Shown here: in pieces, positions 11,401-24,900 of the stretch
How positions within the stretch are numbered: the first letter of the stretch is position 1
Layout: the number at the start of each line of letters is the position of its first letter
Assembly (NCBI RefSeq): GCF_047511655.1
Contig: NC_133387.1
Span: 140,240,853 to 140,304,852, forward strand
Reading direction: 5' to 3'
DNA: 64,000 nt
Origin: Castor canadensis
Taxonomy: Eukaryota; Chordata; Mammalia; Rodentia; Castoridae
Position numbers and translations under genes: made by a program
Notes under the pieces: model-generated
Database searches by the model: none
Seen by the model: the letters and a program-made list of their open reading frames with translations, nothing else
Told to the model about the DNA's origin: nothing

Positions 11401-12133
11401 TTTTGTCTTTACTTTTGTTGTTGAGTTCTACTTTTACTGCATTGTGGTCAGATAGTATGCACGGTATTATTTCTATTTACTTATAGTTGCTGAGGCTTGC
11501 TTTGTGCCCTAAGATATGATCTATTTTGGAGAAGGTTCCATGGGCTGCTGAGAAGAATGTATATTGTGTAGAGGTTGGATGAAATGTTCTGTAGACATCT
11601 ACTAGGTCCACTTGATCTATTGCATATTTTAGATCTTGGATTTCTTTATTGAGTTTTTGTTTGGATGACCTATCTACTGATGATAATGGGGTGTTAAAGT
11701 CTCCCACAACCACTGTGTTGGCGTTTATATATGCTTTTAGGTCTTTCAGGGTATGTTTGATGAAATTGGGTGCATTGACATTTGGTGCGTACAGATTGAT
11801 GATTATTATTTCCTTTTGGTCTATTTCCCCTTTTATTAGTATGGAATGTCCTTCTTTATCTCATTTGACCAATGTAGGTTTGAAGTCTACTTTGTCAGAG
11901 ATAAGTATTGCTACTCCTGCCTGTTTTCAGGGGCCATTGGCTTGGTAAATCTTCTTCCAGCCTTTCATCCTAAGCATATGCTTATTTCTGTCGGTGAGAT
12001 GAGTCTCCTGTAAGCAACAAATTGTTGGATCTTCTTTTTTAATCCATTTTGTCAAACGGTGTCTTTTGATGGGTGAATTAAGTCCATTAACATTAAGCGT
12101 TAGTACTGATAGGTATGTGGTGATTCCTGCCAT
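8420..12133 (-). pseudogene. L1 ORF2 (endonuclease / reverse transcriptase), nonsense-interrupted
   Basis: One frame runs from ATG at 12133 to the stop at 8420. The endonuclease starts LTLNVNGLNSPIKR and includes CCLQETHL and [11 protein letters not shown]. The RT has [11 protein letters not shown] and the catalytic FADDMILYL (about 10481-10501). The C-terminal Cys-rich segment ends SLICGH. Stops break it at 11929-11927 (TGA), 11863-11861 (TGA) and 11479-11477 (TAA). Below these a 962-residue stretch from 11308 is open. The deletion at 11336 and the duplication at 9177-9902 both keep the frame. Normal L1 ORF2 is about 1275 residues. Confidence 0.88.
9177..9902 (-). repeat. 363-bp in-frame tandem duplication inside L1 ORF2
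   Basis: Units 9177-9539 and 9540-9902 are head-to-tail and nearly identical (I count only a handful of differences). Each encodes 121 residues from [11 protein letters not shown] to IKLKSFCS. No other copy of this ORF2 region in the window has it. Confidence 0.95.
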
Positions 12134-12183
12134 TTAGTTGTCTTAGTTGTTTGAAGATTTGATTGTGTGTACCTAACTTGATG

Positions 12184-13140
12184 TTACTCTCTACTGTCTT
12201 GCTTTTTCTTATCCCGTGGTTTGGTGCTGCCTGCCTTTTCATGGTTAAGTTGGGTGTCACTTTCTGTGTGCAGGATCCCTTGCAGAATCTTTTGTAATGG
12301 TGGCTTTGTGGTCACATATTGTTTTAGTTTCTGCCTATCATGGAAGACTTTTACTGCTCTATCTATTTTGAATGATAGCTTTGCTGGGTAGAGTATCCTG
12401 GGGTTGAAGTTATTTTCATTCAGTACCCAGAAGATCTCACCCCACGCTCTTCTTGCTTTTAATGTTTCTGTTGAGAAGTCTGCTGTGATTTTGATGGGTT
12501 TACCTTTGTATGTTACTTGTTTTTTCTCTTTTACAGCCTTCAATATTCTTTCCTTAGTTTCTGAACTTGTTGTTTTAATGATGATATGTCGTGGAGTAGT
12601 TCTATTTTGATCTGGTCTGTTTGGTGTCCTGGAGGCCTCTTGCATTTGTATGGGAATATCTTTCTCTAGATTTGGGAAATTTTCCATTATTATTTTATTG
12701 AATATATTATGCATTCCCTTCACTTGCACCTCTTCTCCTTCTTCGATGCCCATGAGTCTCAAGTTTGGTCTTTTGATCGAGTCAGTGAGTTCTTGCATTT
12801 TCTTTTCACAGGTCTTGAGTTGTTTAATTAATAGTTCTTCGGTTTTTCCTTTAATTACCATTTCATCTTCAAGTTCTGAGATTGTCTTCTGTTTGTTCTA
12901 TTCTGCTGGATTGGCCTTCCGTTTTGTTTTGCAGTTCTGTTTCGTTCTTTTTTCTGAGGTTTTCCATATCCTGGCAGTTTTCTTCTTTAATGTTGTCTAT
13001 TTTTGTCCTGAGTTCATTTATCCGTTTATTCATGGTGTTCTCTGTTTCACTTTGGTGTTTATACAGTGCTTCTATGGTTTCCTTTATTACTTCTTTTGCT
13101 TTTTCAAATTCTCTATTTTTATTGTCTTGGAATCTTAAAG
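12184..13140 (-). pseudogene. L1 ORF1 (RNA-binding chaperone), 5'-truncated with frame break
   Basis: The upstream piece (13140-12869) is a coiled coil rich in E, K, N and Q (FEKAKEVIKETIEALYKHQ). After a frame break the 225-residue piece 12861-12184 carries the conserved ORF1p RRM and C-terminal domain: LRLMGIEEGEEVQVKGMHN, RHIIIKTTSSETKERIL, ARRAWGEIFWVLNENN. ORF1p trimers bind L1 RNA in cytoplasmic particles. The N-terminus is missing. Confidence 0.85.
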
Positions 13141-13254
13141 AAATTTTAAAATGGACTTTGTAGTTTTTACTTATGATACTTTTGATCATCAGTAAAACTC
13201 TTCATACAAAGAAAAAGGCAAATGATATCTTAGTATTATGAGACTAGTTTGAAC

Positions 13255-13325
13255 CTTACAGAATCCCCTGAAAGTGTCCTGGAACTACCAGGGGTCTATG
13301 GACCTTTGAGAACAACTGAGCTAGT
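13255..13325 (+). repeat. possible hAT-Charlie DNA transposon end
   Basis: CCAGGGGTCTATGGACC and TTTGAGAACAACTGAG resemble the terminal region of MER-type hAT elements (consensus end TTTGAGAACCACTG). The fragment is short and old. Confidence 0.35.
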
Positions 13326-15324
13326 TAACCAATGTATTTAGGCAGTGACAAAAACAAAAAGCAACTAGATATGTATTTCCAAAAATACATATTCTTTCCA
13401 AAAATTTAATCCTGAATCTGATCAAATCTTTAAACCTAATAACTAGTTTGTGGGGTATGTAGGAAGCAAATTACCAAAATCCCAAATGTGGGAAACTTTT
13501 TAGGACAAATGAGTTTTTAAAAAAAAATAAATTGGAGGGGTAAGGGAGGAGAAACCTAAAAATTAAAAGACCTTAAAAACCAAATCGAGCAACTATAGTA
13601 TATGAACTTTACCTGGATCCTAACTAAAAGTATAAATTTTTTTTTTGAGAACAATGACTACGTATCTGAAAATAGTAAGGAACTGCTAAATTTTAGGTGT
13701 GATACTAGTTCTTAATATTTTATAAACATATACTGAGATATTTATAATTAGTATGAAAGAAAATTCTGTATTGTAGGATTGTGAAGAAATTCCAAGGGAA
13801 AACAAAGGAGAGGGCTGTGTTGGACAGGAAAGGGCTTGATGATGTTGACTGTTAGTGAAAGTATATGGCTTCTCTACAGAGTAATTATGTCCTCTCATAC
13901 CCCCATGCCCAACACGGTGTAGAAGAACTCTGCTTTAAGAAATTTCTAGAGTCAGAAAGAAGGAAAACATTTCAGAAAGTATCAGTACCTTAGTTTGGAA
14001 TTTTCCTAAGAAAAAGTCTCACAGGTCATTGTGGTCCTTCCAATATAGAAGCCTTGTTTCAAAAAGAACCGTATGGGAAATAAGGAGGATGAATCGAAAA
14101 ATTCCTGCTATGCAGACACATCTTTTTCTACAAATCACTTGATTTTTCTTCTATATAATAAGCAGGTATTATGTATTCTTTTTTTGTAATACTGGGGTCT
14201 GGACTCAAGGCCTACACCCTGAGCCACTCTACCAGTCCTTTTTTGTGATAGTTTTTTTTGAGATAGGGTCTTGTGAACTATTTGCCCAGGCTGGCTTTAA
14301 ACTGCAACCCTCCTGATCTCTGCCTCCTGAGTAGCAAGGATTACAGGCATGAGCCACAGGCACCCATGTTGTATTAAGTATTCTTGCCTTGACTGTCTCC
14401 TTAAACATTTCAGACATCATCATCATGACCTGTCTTTCCCCAGGAAAAATTTTGGTATTGTGGAAAAATGCTTTAACACTCATGTTTTTTCTGTCATAAA
14501 CTAGGTACCATGTTTAGGTGCTGAGTGCTACCAACCATTAGTGAAAAATCTTAATAGTCTGACTTCAGGGTGGGAACGAAGTATAATTTCTATATTTTCT
14601 TTATATTTAAAAATCAAAGTGCCTTCCTTTTAATGTAATAATGATATACATTATCAACAGAGTGGACAAGACATACTATTAGAGAACATCTAAAAGACTT
14701 TTAATTCTCTTCAGTAGGATGAGATTAAGAAGAAATAATTAAAGATTATGAAAAGTCACTTCAATCATGGAGTAATACTAATGGACTTCAACAATCTAAA
14801 GATCGATAGCATTTCTTTGGGATGAAAAGTATGGTTCCAGAATTAATCAGAAAGTTCAATGGAGTGACTAAAAAAAGGAACAGAAACCATCAACGCTCAG
14901 TGTGTTTGAGAGTCAGCACGACACAGGCTATGAGAACATCTAACAATCTCTCTGGTGCTAATCTGCAAAACATGATTAACACCCACTTCATAAGGTTGTT
15001 ATAAAGTTTAAATAGGTTAATGAATATAAAAATACTTAGAGAAAAGCCTAGCACATATTAAGAACTAAGTATCAGCTACGATTACCATCTTGTAAAATCA
15101 ATCAACATAAAAGTAAACATCAATAAATAATCCACTTTTCTGGTCAACAAGAAACAGATTGAAAAAAGAAAAGATAATAGGAAACCATTATTACTTTAAA
15201 TGCTATACAGGAAGGAGTTTAAAAAGCATAGGTGAAAAATGACTCATTTAAAAAAACTGATATTCTGAAAATAAACAGATACTCTGAAAATGTCACATAA
15301 TTTTTCAAAATGATTGCACTAACT
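13326..15324. other. intergenic, downstream of the TRPM7 3' UTR
   Basis: Apart from the SINE at 14178-14369 I recognise no gene or repeat. The sequence is AT-rich with only short random frames. Confidence 0.45.
14178..14369 (-). repeat. composite SINE, antisense
   Basis: The plus strand shows the tRNA-like half (ATACTGGGGTCTGGACTCAA) then the 7SL-like half (GAGATAGGGTCTTGTGAAC, CTCCTGATCTCTGCCTCCTG, GATTACAGGCATGAGCCAC). Confidence 0.85.
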
Positions 15325-16719
15325 AAACATCTGTAAACAAGAATAAATTTATTTAATTTCTTTTAAAGATTTAATGGTATACAAAATGTATATAGTATAT
15401 ATCTTTAATACATTTTTTTCTCCCCCCATCAATATTAAACACTATTTAAACAGCTTATCTCTGCTTGCCTTGTCTGTATCTATGAGATACACTACTGAAT
15501 ACAAATAAGCTTTACACTGCTCCCTCCAAATAAAAATAAAAATTAGTACCTAGGAAATGAAAAAAAATATATATCAAAGCATAAAACTTGAGTCAGATGA
15601 TAAGCTTTTCTTGTTGAATATGCAAAAATATCTGGGGCAGTTACGTGACATTTTATTGGTATAAAGTTGCATTGCAATCTCCCGACATCACATAATATTC
15701 CAACTCAAGTAACTTAAGTAAGTACCACAAACAACATCACGTTCTGATGTCCCCACACAATTTAAAATATAAGTGAGAGCTCACATTCACATTCTGATTT
15801 GGTAAACTGGTCAATAAACTCTTTGGAGAAGTATGTAACTTCCAGGTTGTCACGATGGACACAGATAGGAAAAAAGTACTTCAATTTTCCTCATGGGTAA
15901 CATCCTGTGAACAGTGAGTTAGAAGTTTCTCATTTATCATGGCTTGCTTCTTAACAGTGACTTGATAAAAATAATGCCAAAAAAAAAAAAAAAAAAAAAC
16001 ACAACAACAACAAAAAAAACCCCTAATACTTTTACACAATTTGGGCTCTATTAACAAAAACTGGGCTCTATTTTTAAATAGAACCTAAACCTGATTCTTA
16101 AAGTCCCTTGTAGAAAATGGTCTTCATGAGGCTCTGGGATTAATGCCAGAACTGGGGAAAAAAGGGAAAGAATGGTCTTCAGCTCAGGCCTTTTAATATC
16201 CCTGTGAAACTAGAATTGTAAGGAATCAACAGTATCTAGCTGGGAACCAGTGACATCATCACTGATCACATACATAAACTGAGTAAGATTTCCAACTGCC
16301 ATTTAACCAAATGGGTGAGTGATTTTTTCATTTCTTTAGTTGAATGGCAAAAAACCAGCTGCCAATAAAATGTGCATGGACACCTAACTTTGGTTAATGG
16401 TATTGTACCACATGAGAAGGCATCATCACCCTCATCAGAACGGAGTAAAGAGATCCTCTGCTATAAAGAGCCCTTTAACAAGTTATCAACACTAATTTGC
16501 CACTAACTTGAAAATTTCTCAGTTGCCAGGTATATCATAAAGGGAGTTTCTAAGTGACAAGTTTAATTAGGCCAAAAGAATATTGACCTTTAAACTCTGC
16601 TGGGGTCAGCAAATTCAATTTGCACACACCTTTCTATATTGCCAAACTATCTCCTGAAGGAAAAGTGACATAGTAACATTTCTGTGAGGGGTGTAGGCAA
16701 AACCAATGATTCAGTAATA
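15325..16719 (-). other. TRPM7: TRPM7 3' UTR (probable)
   Basis: About 1.4 kb follows the stop codon on the minus strand before the first well-placed AATAAA and a GT-rich downstream stretch. This length agrees with my recollection of the mammalian TRPM7 3' UTR. A 21-base T run (minus strand) lies inside at 16001-15979. No SINE or L1 is recognisable here, in contrast to the DNA on either side. That is what a functional UTR would show, but the end is inferred. Confidence 0.5.
15348..15353 (-). promoter_or_regulatory. candidate TRPM7 poly(A) signal AATAAA
   Basis: The sequence is AATAAA on the minus strand, followed within about 30 bases by T- and GT-rich sequence. A second AATAAA at 15657-15652 could give a shorter UTR. 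No transcript evidence is available here. Confidence 0.4.
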
Positions 16720-16850
16720 TTATAACATCAGACGGACAGAATTAGTTGATTCTGATTCTTTGGTGGGATTTCCAGGCTGAAGATTCACATCTGAAGACTC
16801 ATCCTGAGGAAATACTATTTTATCAGGCGTATAGTCATTCCTCTTCAGAT
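16720..16850 (-). CDS. TRPM7: TRPM7 terminal coding exon
   Basis: This exon encodes the last 43 residues (825-867), [20 protein letters not shown] to NSVRLML, then TAA at 16722-16720. The tail is the short acidic and Ser/Thr-rich extension after the kinase. The acceptor is GAATATAG. The intron before it is 8.3 kb and full of repeats. Confidence 0.96.
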
Positions 16851-19800
16851 CTATATTCACCACCCCCAACAAAAAAGAAAAACAAGTTAGTATTTTTTTT
16901 TAACAAATGGAGAATTAAAAACATTTCATGCATTTATTTTTACAAAAGTTGTTATATATTTAATAGTCACAAAATTTATATACACTGAAATGAAATCATT
17001 CATTTCACACTGATCATGAATAAGTAACTCATGTAAATGTGAGAATATAGCAATGAGCAGGCAGACAAGGTCCCTGGCTCTTATGAAGGTTATATTCTAC
17101 TGGGTGAAGAAAAACAGAAAAATGACAGAATTAAAAGTTGTAACAAGTACTTTGAAGAAAAGAATGTCAGTGTGATGAGGGCCAGAAGGGAGATGGTGCA
17201 GGGTGATTTTCAGACGGTTGGGCAGAAAAGCCAGAAAAAAGGACTTGGATAAAGCGTTCATTATTGAGAAGTGAGCTGTCAAAGCTCTAGATGAGTGTTC
17301 TAGGCAGAGGCAAGACTGTAAGGAAGAAATGGACTTGGTGTGTTCTAAAAATGTCAAGAAACAATGGCTTATGTGTAGCAAGCAAAAGGAAGACTAGGAC
17401 ACAATGAGGTCAAGTGGCAGTGAACGGCCAAGGATTATCAAACGATAGCTTGCCAAATCTGGGCCAAATCTGGCTTGCTCCCTGTTTTTGTAGTTTTATT
17501 GGAATGCAACCATGCTTGTTAATTTTTTGCACTATGACAGAATTAGGTAGATGAGATACACACTGAATTGTCCACAAAGCAGAAAATATTTACCTAGAAC
17601 TTTACAAGTTTGTCGACCCATAATTTAGTGGATACAAACTATGATGTGGAGCAAGAACTATAATGAAAAACAATGGGAAGCTGTGAATAGTCTTATGGAA
17701 GAAAAAGAATTTGATTTGTTTTAAATGACTCTCTCATGGCCATTTGAAATCTTGTTAGGGGTAAAGGGTAGCTGTTCAGGAAACTAGATGGTAGCAATGA
17801 TGACAGAAATGGATGAATTTTGGGGAGACTGTAGAATTAGAGTGGATGGAACTTGATGGACTGGTTATAAAAAGTAAGGGAAGAGACACTGGACAGTTTT
17901 AGGTTAGCAGCTAAAGCAACTGGTTAAACCATTAATGAGATGGGTAAGCAGAATTTGTGGGTAGGGTGGGAGATGGAAATCGAGAGTTCCAGAATTGGTT
18001 ATGTTACTATAAGAGCTCCTTTATGATATCCAAGTAGAAAAACAGAAGATTAATAAGAGCACAGGAAAGTTAAGTCTTCAGAAAAATTTGATATGGCCAG
18101 TATGTAAAATGCATTTAAACCTACATGACAGGATGAAATCCCTTAAGAAATTATGGACATATATATATATGAGAATGTTGAGGAATTAGAAAACTTACTG
18201 CAGTAATATCAAATTTATAACTTAAGACTAACCATGGTCATGCATATATAACTTTGTATTTTTATCTGTATATAAAATGGTACTGACCTGTTAACTATAA
18301 TGTGAAAAATAGCCTACATTAAAAAATCTAAATACATGTTTGCAATTACATGAGTTACTTCTGATAAAATTTTCATTCAAGACTATGTCAGTCACACCTG
18401 TAATCCTAGCTACTTAGGAGGCAGGGATCAGAAGGATCATGGTTTGAAGCCAGGCCAGGCAAATAGTTTGCAAGACCCTATCTCAAAAAAACCCATCACA
18501 AAAAAGGGCTGGTGGAGTTCAAGTTCCAGTACTGAAAAAAAAAAAAAGACCATGCCAGTATGGCTTTAGGGAATAGCAGCTGATCTGCAGCTGCACTGCA
18601 CAAAGAGTAACAGTGAGACACATGATTGCAGTTCATGTCTTCACTATGTCATCAGCAAGTAAGTTCACCTTCACTGTATCATTTACAAAGTGAGGGATCT
18701 GGACTGCATTGCTTTTATGGTCTCTTCTAGCTGCAAAATCCCACTTACAATTAAAAAATAGGTAACTATTAAAAACCTTATCTAAAACCAAGTAAAAAAT
18801 TGTATTTGGGATGCCCATTAATCACTAATACACACTCCAGTTGTGGTTAAAATGAACCAAACAACATGCCACTCATTTCTCCTACTGATGATAAAAAACA
18901 AAAACAAACAAACAAAAACAACCTTTACAAGATACACAGAGCCACTATCTGAGACTTTTGAAAAGTATGTGGCAGACAGAGTGGAGAAGGAAAGGCCAAC
19001 TTGAAGAATAACCTACAGGTCTTTTTTCTCGGCTTAGACTGAACAATAACTCAATCCCAGACATCTACCACAAATGGAAACACGAAAAGCTCCAAGAATT
19101 TCTGGCTTCAGGAGGGGGAGAGGGCAGGATATGGGATGGAGAATGTTAAGGGGAATGTCTCCCTTAAATTTTTCTCTTTTTGCACTTCTGGTTCCAATCT
19201 AAGATAAGCCCCAGAAATAAAGACGCACTCTCATGGTGGTGTATGTTGGACAAGCTCTAAAATTCTGAGAAAAATCTCATCAGAAGTGGGAATGGGTACC
19301 TCTATGATCCAAAGAGTATTTTTTTTTTACTCCTCTTTATCTGCCTTGCTGGTCAGTACCAGAGACGGGTCCAATTGCAGGAGTTATATGACAGTGTAGA
19401 AAGGCCAAAATCTTGACTTTCTGGTAAGAGTACTAACAAGACAGAGGAGAGAATAAAAGAAGGATATGGACACTCTTGGAGTATACCCAAAAGACTCTGA
19501 CACAGGTTACTCCAGAGGCACCTGCACACCCATGTTTATTGCAGCACTATTCACAATAGCCAAGTTATGGAAACAGCCAAGATGCCCCACCACTGACAAA
19601 TGGATCAAGAAAATGTGGTATCTATACACAATGGAATTTTATGCAGCCACGAAGAAGAACGAAATGTTATCATTCACTGGTAAATGGATGGAACTGGAGA
19701 ACATCATTCTGAGTGAGGTTAGCCTGGCTCAAAGACCAAAAATCGTATGTTCTCCCTCATATGCGGACATTAGATCAAGGGCAAACACAGCAAGGGGAGT

Positions 19801-21938
19801 GAACTTTGAGCACATGATAAAAGCAAGAGCACACAAGGGAGGGGTGAGGATAAATAAGATACCTAAAAAACTAGCTAGCATTTGTTGCCCTTAACACAGA
19901 GAAACTAAAGCAGATACCTTAAAAGCAACTGAGGCCAACAGGAGAAGGGGACCAGGAACTAGAGAAAAGGTTAGATCAAGAAGAATTAACCTAGAAGGTA
20001 ACACACACGCACAGGAAATCAATGCGAGTCAACTCCCTGTATAGCTATCCTTATCTCAACTAGCAAAAACCCTTGTTCCTTCCTATTATTGCTTATACTC
20101 TCTCTACAACAAAATTAGAGATAAGGGCAAAACAGTTTCTGCCGGGTAGCTAGGGGGTGGGGGGGAGAGGGAGGGGGTGGAGTGGGTGGTAAGGGAGGGG
20201 GTGGGGGCAGGGGGGAGAAATGACCCAAGCCTTGTATGCACATATGAAAAATAAAACAATTAAAAAAAAAAGAAGGGTATGGAGGGGAAGAGAGGCACGG
20301 GGAAGAAGAAGATACAGAAAAAGGTCCACAGAATGTGGAGTAAATCAAGAAGAAAATGGAGAAGAGCAACAGCCTAAATTTGTGAGTGAATCCTAGTCAC
20401 TCAATCCCAGGCTTACCCCTGAATGTCACACATGGAGAAAGACAGCATACAAAGGCTTTGTTAAACTATGGTACAGAGGACCACTTAAGGTCCCAGACTT
20501 GCCCCTGGCTGGCCACATTAGAAAGATCTGAGTAATACTTCAAAGGCATTAAGACTAAACTGATATTGGAATTATAGTTTTAGAAGGCAGATTAGGACTT
20601 GTGAACTGAACATAACTAAGCTGATTATGTCTTATGACAAACAACAATTGAGAGTCTATAGAAATATCTTGGACATGTTACAAAGTTCCAAACAAAAAAA
20701 CCAGTAACATTTCAACAACTCTCAAGAAAAAGAAAAGAGAGTCAAGTCCAAGACTATCCAGATGGTGCAGTTATCAGGCAGATTTTAAATAGATACTATA
20801 ATCATGCTCCAAGATATAGGGCAAATGAACTTGACATGAATGGAAAAACAGACGTTTTCAGCAAATAATCAGTACAAAAACAACTAAAGTAAAATTATAG
20901 AACTGAAATTTAAAAATTCAGCACATAGCAGAATAGAGAAAAGAGGAAAGAGTAAACTTGACAGATCAACAGAAAGTATTCATTCTGATCAGGGAAAAAC
21001 AATCTTAAAATAACTAGAGTTTCAAGGTTCTTTGTAATAATATCAAAAACTCTAAGTCTTATAAAAGAGATCATGCAGAAGAATTACTTGAAAAATAGCT
21101 AAGAACCCTAAAATTTGGAGAAAGTATTAAGTCTGCAAATTCAAGAAGCTAAATAAACCCAAAATAGGATAAATTTAGAGAATGCTACAACCACACATAT
21201 CAGAAGGAAACTTCTGAAAACCAAAGAGATGAAAAAAATCTTAAAAGTAGCTAGAATAAATGACACATTCCATGTAGGGAACAAGTCAAATGATGGTGTT
21301 CCCATTGGATAACAGAGAACAGAAGATAACAGAACATCTGTAGGTGCTGAAAGAAAGGAAGTGGCAACCTAAAACTATTCCCAGTGAAAACATCCTTGGG
21401 GTAGAGAAAGGACAAAATATATTCTTAGTGGAAAAGACCATTTAAAAAAACATAAAATAAAACAGAATACTAAAATTATTCAAATAATCCAAATGAAGGC
21501 AGGTAAAGGGGGAAGAAGGGGAGGCATACCAGAGATACTAATAAAGAAACAAAAAAAAAAGCAAGTCTAATTTTAACTGTATCAATAATTACATTAACTG
21601 AAAAGACTCTTAAACAGGTATGAGCCAACATGTCTGGCTGGAAACTACTAGATTTTAAAAAGCAAATGAAATCAAAAGCCCGAGTGCATGTGGTCTACAA
21701 AAAAATCTACTTTAAAATATTATTTAATATACATATATGTTAAAGGAAAAATGGAAGCTGAGCATGGTGGTACATGCTTGTAGTATCAGCTATTTGGGAA
21801 GCAGAGAAAAGTGTAAGTTTGCCCAGTCTGAGCAAAGTTAGTGAAACCATATATCAAAAACAAAATAAATGACCAAAGGGCTGGTAGCTAAAGTGGTAGA
21901 GACCAAGCGTGAGGCCTTGGATTCAATCCTAGTACTAT

Positions 21939-21975
<37 letters not shown>

Positions 21976-24900
21976 GAAAGATAACTGGAGTAGCTACATT
22001 AACTGAAGACAAAATATTCTTTAGGATAAAAAACTACCATGGCATTACATAATGACAAAATAATTAACTCACCAAGAAGCCATGAGCAATAGTAAGTATG
22101 TATGTATTCAAGAACAAGACTTCAAGAAACACAAAGGCAAAACTGCTAGACCCACAATTATACTTAGAGAATGTCTTTCCAGTTGATTGACAGAACAGAA
22201 AATCTGCAAGGATGTTAAGAAATTGGAACAACATTACCAGCAAAGTTTCCTTAATATTTATAGAATGCTCTATCCAACAAGAGCAGAATACATACATTCT
22301 TTCCAAGTGTGCACGGAATGTTCGAGAAATCATAACCTTCTAGGATTTATGAACTTTTAAATTGAAATCACACAATTACGTTCTCTTTATCACATGGAAT
22401 TAACACAAGAAATCTATTAAAAAAGGTATCTGGAAAACTTACAAATATTTCAGAACTAAACAAGATACTTCTAAACAATCCAAAAGTCTAAGAGGAAATC
22501 TCAAGAGAAATTAGAAATATTTAGAATTAAATAAAATGAAAACTGGGATTGAGATACAGCTCAGTTAGGAGAGGGCTTGCCTAGCATGTGTTAGGTCCTC
22601 AGCACTGGGAAAAAACAAAACATACCAAATTTACGAGATGCAGGCAAAAATATGCTTCGAGGGAAAATTATGGCCCTAACTGTTTTGTAAGAAAAGGTTT
22701 TGTGCTTGGGGATGTAACTCAGCATGCTTGATACCCTAGGCTTGATACCCAGCATGGCAAAACCAAAGGGTCTTGAGTTGGGAGGGTGGATATGACCAAA
22801 TGTCACAGTGAAACCTAATAGTATGCATTAATAATAGAAATTACAGTAGCAAAACAAACACATACATATAAAAGGAGGTCTCAATAATCTAAGCTTTTCT
22901 CTAAATAAACTAGAAAAAAGAATGGACTAAACCTAAGGAAAGCATAAAGATGGAAATAATAAGGAATAAATCAATAAAAGTAAAACACAGAAACAATGAG
23001 CAAAAGTTGGTTCACCAGTAGTATCAATAAAAATGATAAATGTAGTCTAGCCAAACTGAATGAAAAACAACATAGATGCAAATTGACACAGTGAAAGGGG
23101 ATTCACCACCGACCTCATAGATGTTAGAAAGGCACAATGTCATAGTATAAATAACTCTATGCCTGTAAATTTGAAAATTTAAATAAAATACACCAATTCC
23201 CCCCAAAATAAACTACCAAAACTCTCTCACTGATAATCTCAATAGGCCTATATCCATTAAAGAAATTAAAATTCTTAGCTAAAAACCACATGACAACGAA
23301 AATTTCAGTGATTCCACTGGACAACTCTACCAAACACTTATGGTAGAGATAACATCAATTCATACAGTCAATTCTCAAACACCTCCCAACTTATTTTATA
23401 AAGTACTATCCTGACATCAAAACAGGATAGACAATATGTAAGAAAAACAAAACAAGCCTCCAAAAAACACACATCAATGTTCTTCATGAAAACAGACAGA
23501 AACTCCTCAATGAAATGTTAGCAAATTTAAAAATACATAAAAATCCAACAATATATAAAAATCATATATACATCTTCCTATATATTTAAATAATCAAAAC
23601 AAAGTGTGGTTTGTCGTGACAATGTAAGACTGGGTCAACATTCAAAAATCATCCAATGTGGAATGGGAGTTTAACAGTGGCAGAGTGGTTGCCTAGGACA
23701 AGGCCTCAGGTTGGAAAACAAAATATATGAAAAAGCCAAAACAACTCCCCCACCACATCCAATGTAATGCACCAAATTAACTGATTAAAGAAAAATCACA
23801 TGACCATGCCAAAAGGTACAGAACAGTATTTGAGAAGTTTCAAATTCCACTAAGAACAAACAGTTTCAATAAACAAGGAGTGGAAGGAATTTCCTCAACC
23901 TAATAAAATGCGTTTACAAAACCCTTACAGTTAACATTATCTTAATGGCAAAAGACGGAGTGCTTTCAGAAACAAAGCAAGAATGTCTAATCTTACTATA
24001 TATAGTATTGTACTGGAAATCCTTTGCAGTGCCAAAAAGTGAAGAAAAAAAAGGCATACAGGTTTTCTTATACATATTCTGTGTATATTTTTTTATACAC
24101 AGAAAATCCTAAGGAGTCTATCAAAAAAAAAAAAGCCCCTAGAAAAATTGAGTTATGTCAGATTATAGGATACAAAGTCTACAGACCAAAAATCAATGGT
24201 ATTTCTGTATACTAGCAAAACTTAAAAATCAGTACCATTTACATATCTAATAATACTTACAATACAGCAGACAATGCTTATAAGCACTTCACAAACATCA
24301 ACTCACTTAATCCTCCGAAAACCCCTTGATAATACAGGCACTTGAGCTATGCAGCCTAGCACCTGTCCAGGCTAACTGTCCAGGCTTTCATTATGGGTGG
24401 CATACAGACAGTTCAAAGGTGAATCACAGACATCTGTACTTTTTTTAGTTTCACAGGGGATTCTAATACAAACCAAAGGGTAAGAACTACTGGTTTATGT
24501 TAAAGACTTACAATTCAGTAATTCTTTAAATAAAGATTACTATCTTGAGAGAATATACTTGTGTTTCCCTGATTCATGGAATCTCTTTTCCCAACTCTGT
24601 GCCAGCCTACCTTGGAAGTCTATTCAACTATCAGGTCGAGGCAAAGACATTTGCTCCTTGGGATCATTCCCTGACCTCTGAGTTTGAGTGAAGTGACCTG
24701 CTTACACTTACACAGCTCTCAGTTCTGTTTTTTTTTCCTCTCTTGGTATTCATCAGTACTATGACTTCCTGCTATATTCATATTCAACATATAACTAAAC
24801 TCCTTGAAAGCAGGGTTCACTAAGCTACCACCAATTCCTGGCACCCTGCAGACACATAATAAATCTACTAAATGAGTGAAGTCTGTGTTTTCAAAAGTTA

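Larger units (their letters stand above)
7928..13140 (-). mobile_element. L1 copy 2: 5.2-kb element with ORF1 and ORF2
   Basis: This is the most complete L1 in the window. The minus strand reads ORF1 (13140-12184), a short inter-ORF gap, ORF2 (12133-8420), the G-rich 3' UTR and a tail at about 7928. The 5' end is cut inside the ORF1 coiled coil, so no L1 promoter remains. Compared with the copy at 44100-45604, it lacks about 460 bp between endonuclease and RT (junction near 11336) and has a 363-bp tandem duplication at 9177-9902. It is disabled by nonsense codons. Confidence 0.9.
20480..24240 (+). mobile_element. ancient L1, heavily decayed, sense-strand
   Basis: Scattered L1 phrases appear in order: GAATAAATGACACATTCCATG (ORF1-side region), GAGCAGAATACATACATTCT, CAAGAGAAATTAGAAATATTT, CTGGGTCAACATTCAAAAATC (palm region), then ACAGTTAACATTATCTTAATGG. 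No frame survives. Several SINEs interrupt it. The boundaries are approximate, and the first few hundred bases are the least certain. Confidence 0.65.

Noticed and set aside
12404..13163. plus-strand frames of 68 to 162 codons
   Set aside because: They are reverse-strand readings of L1 ORF1 with no independent support.
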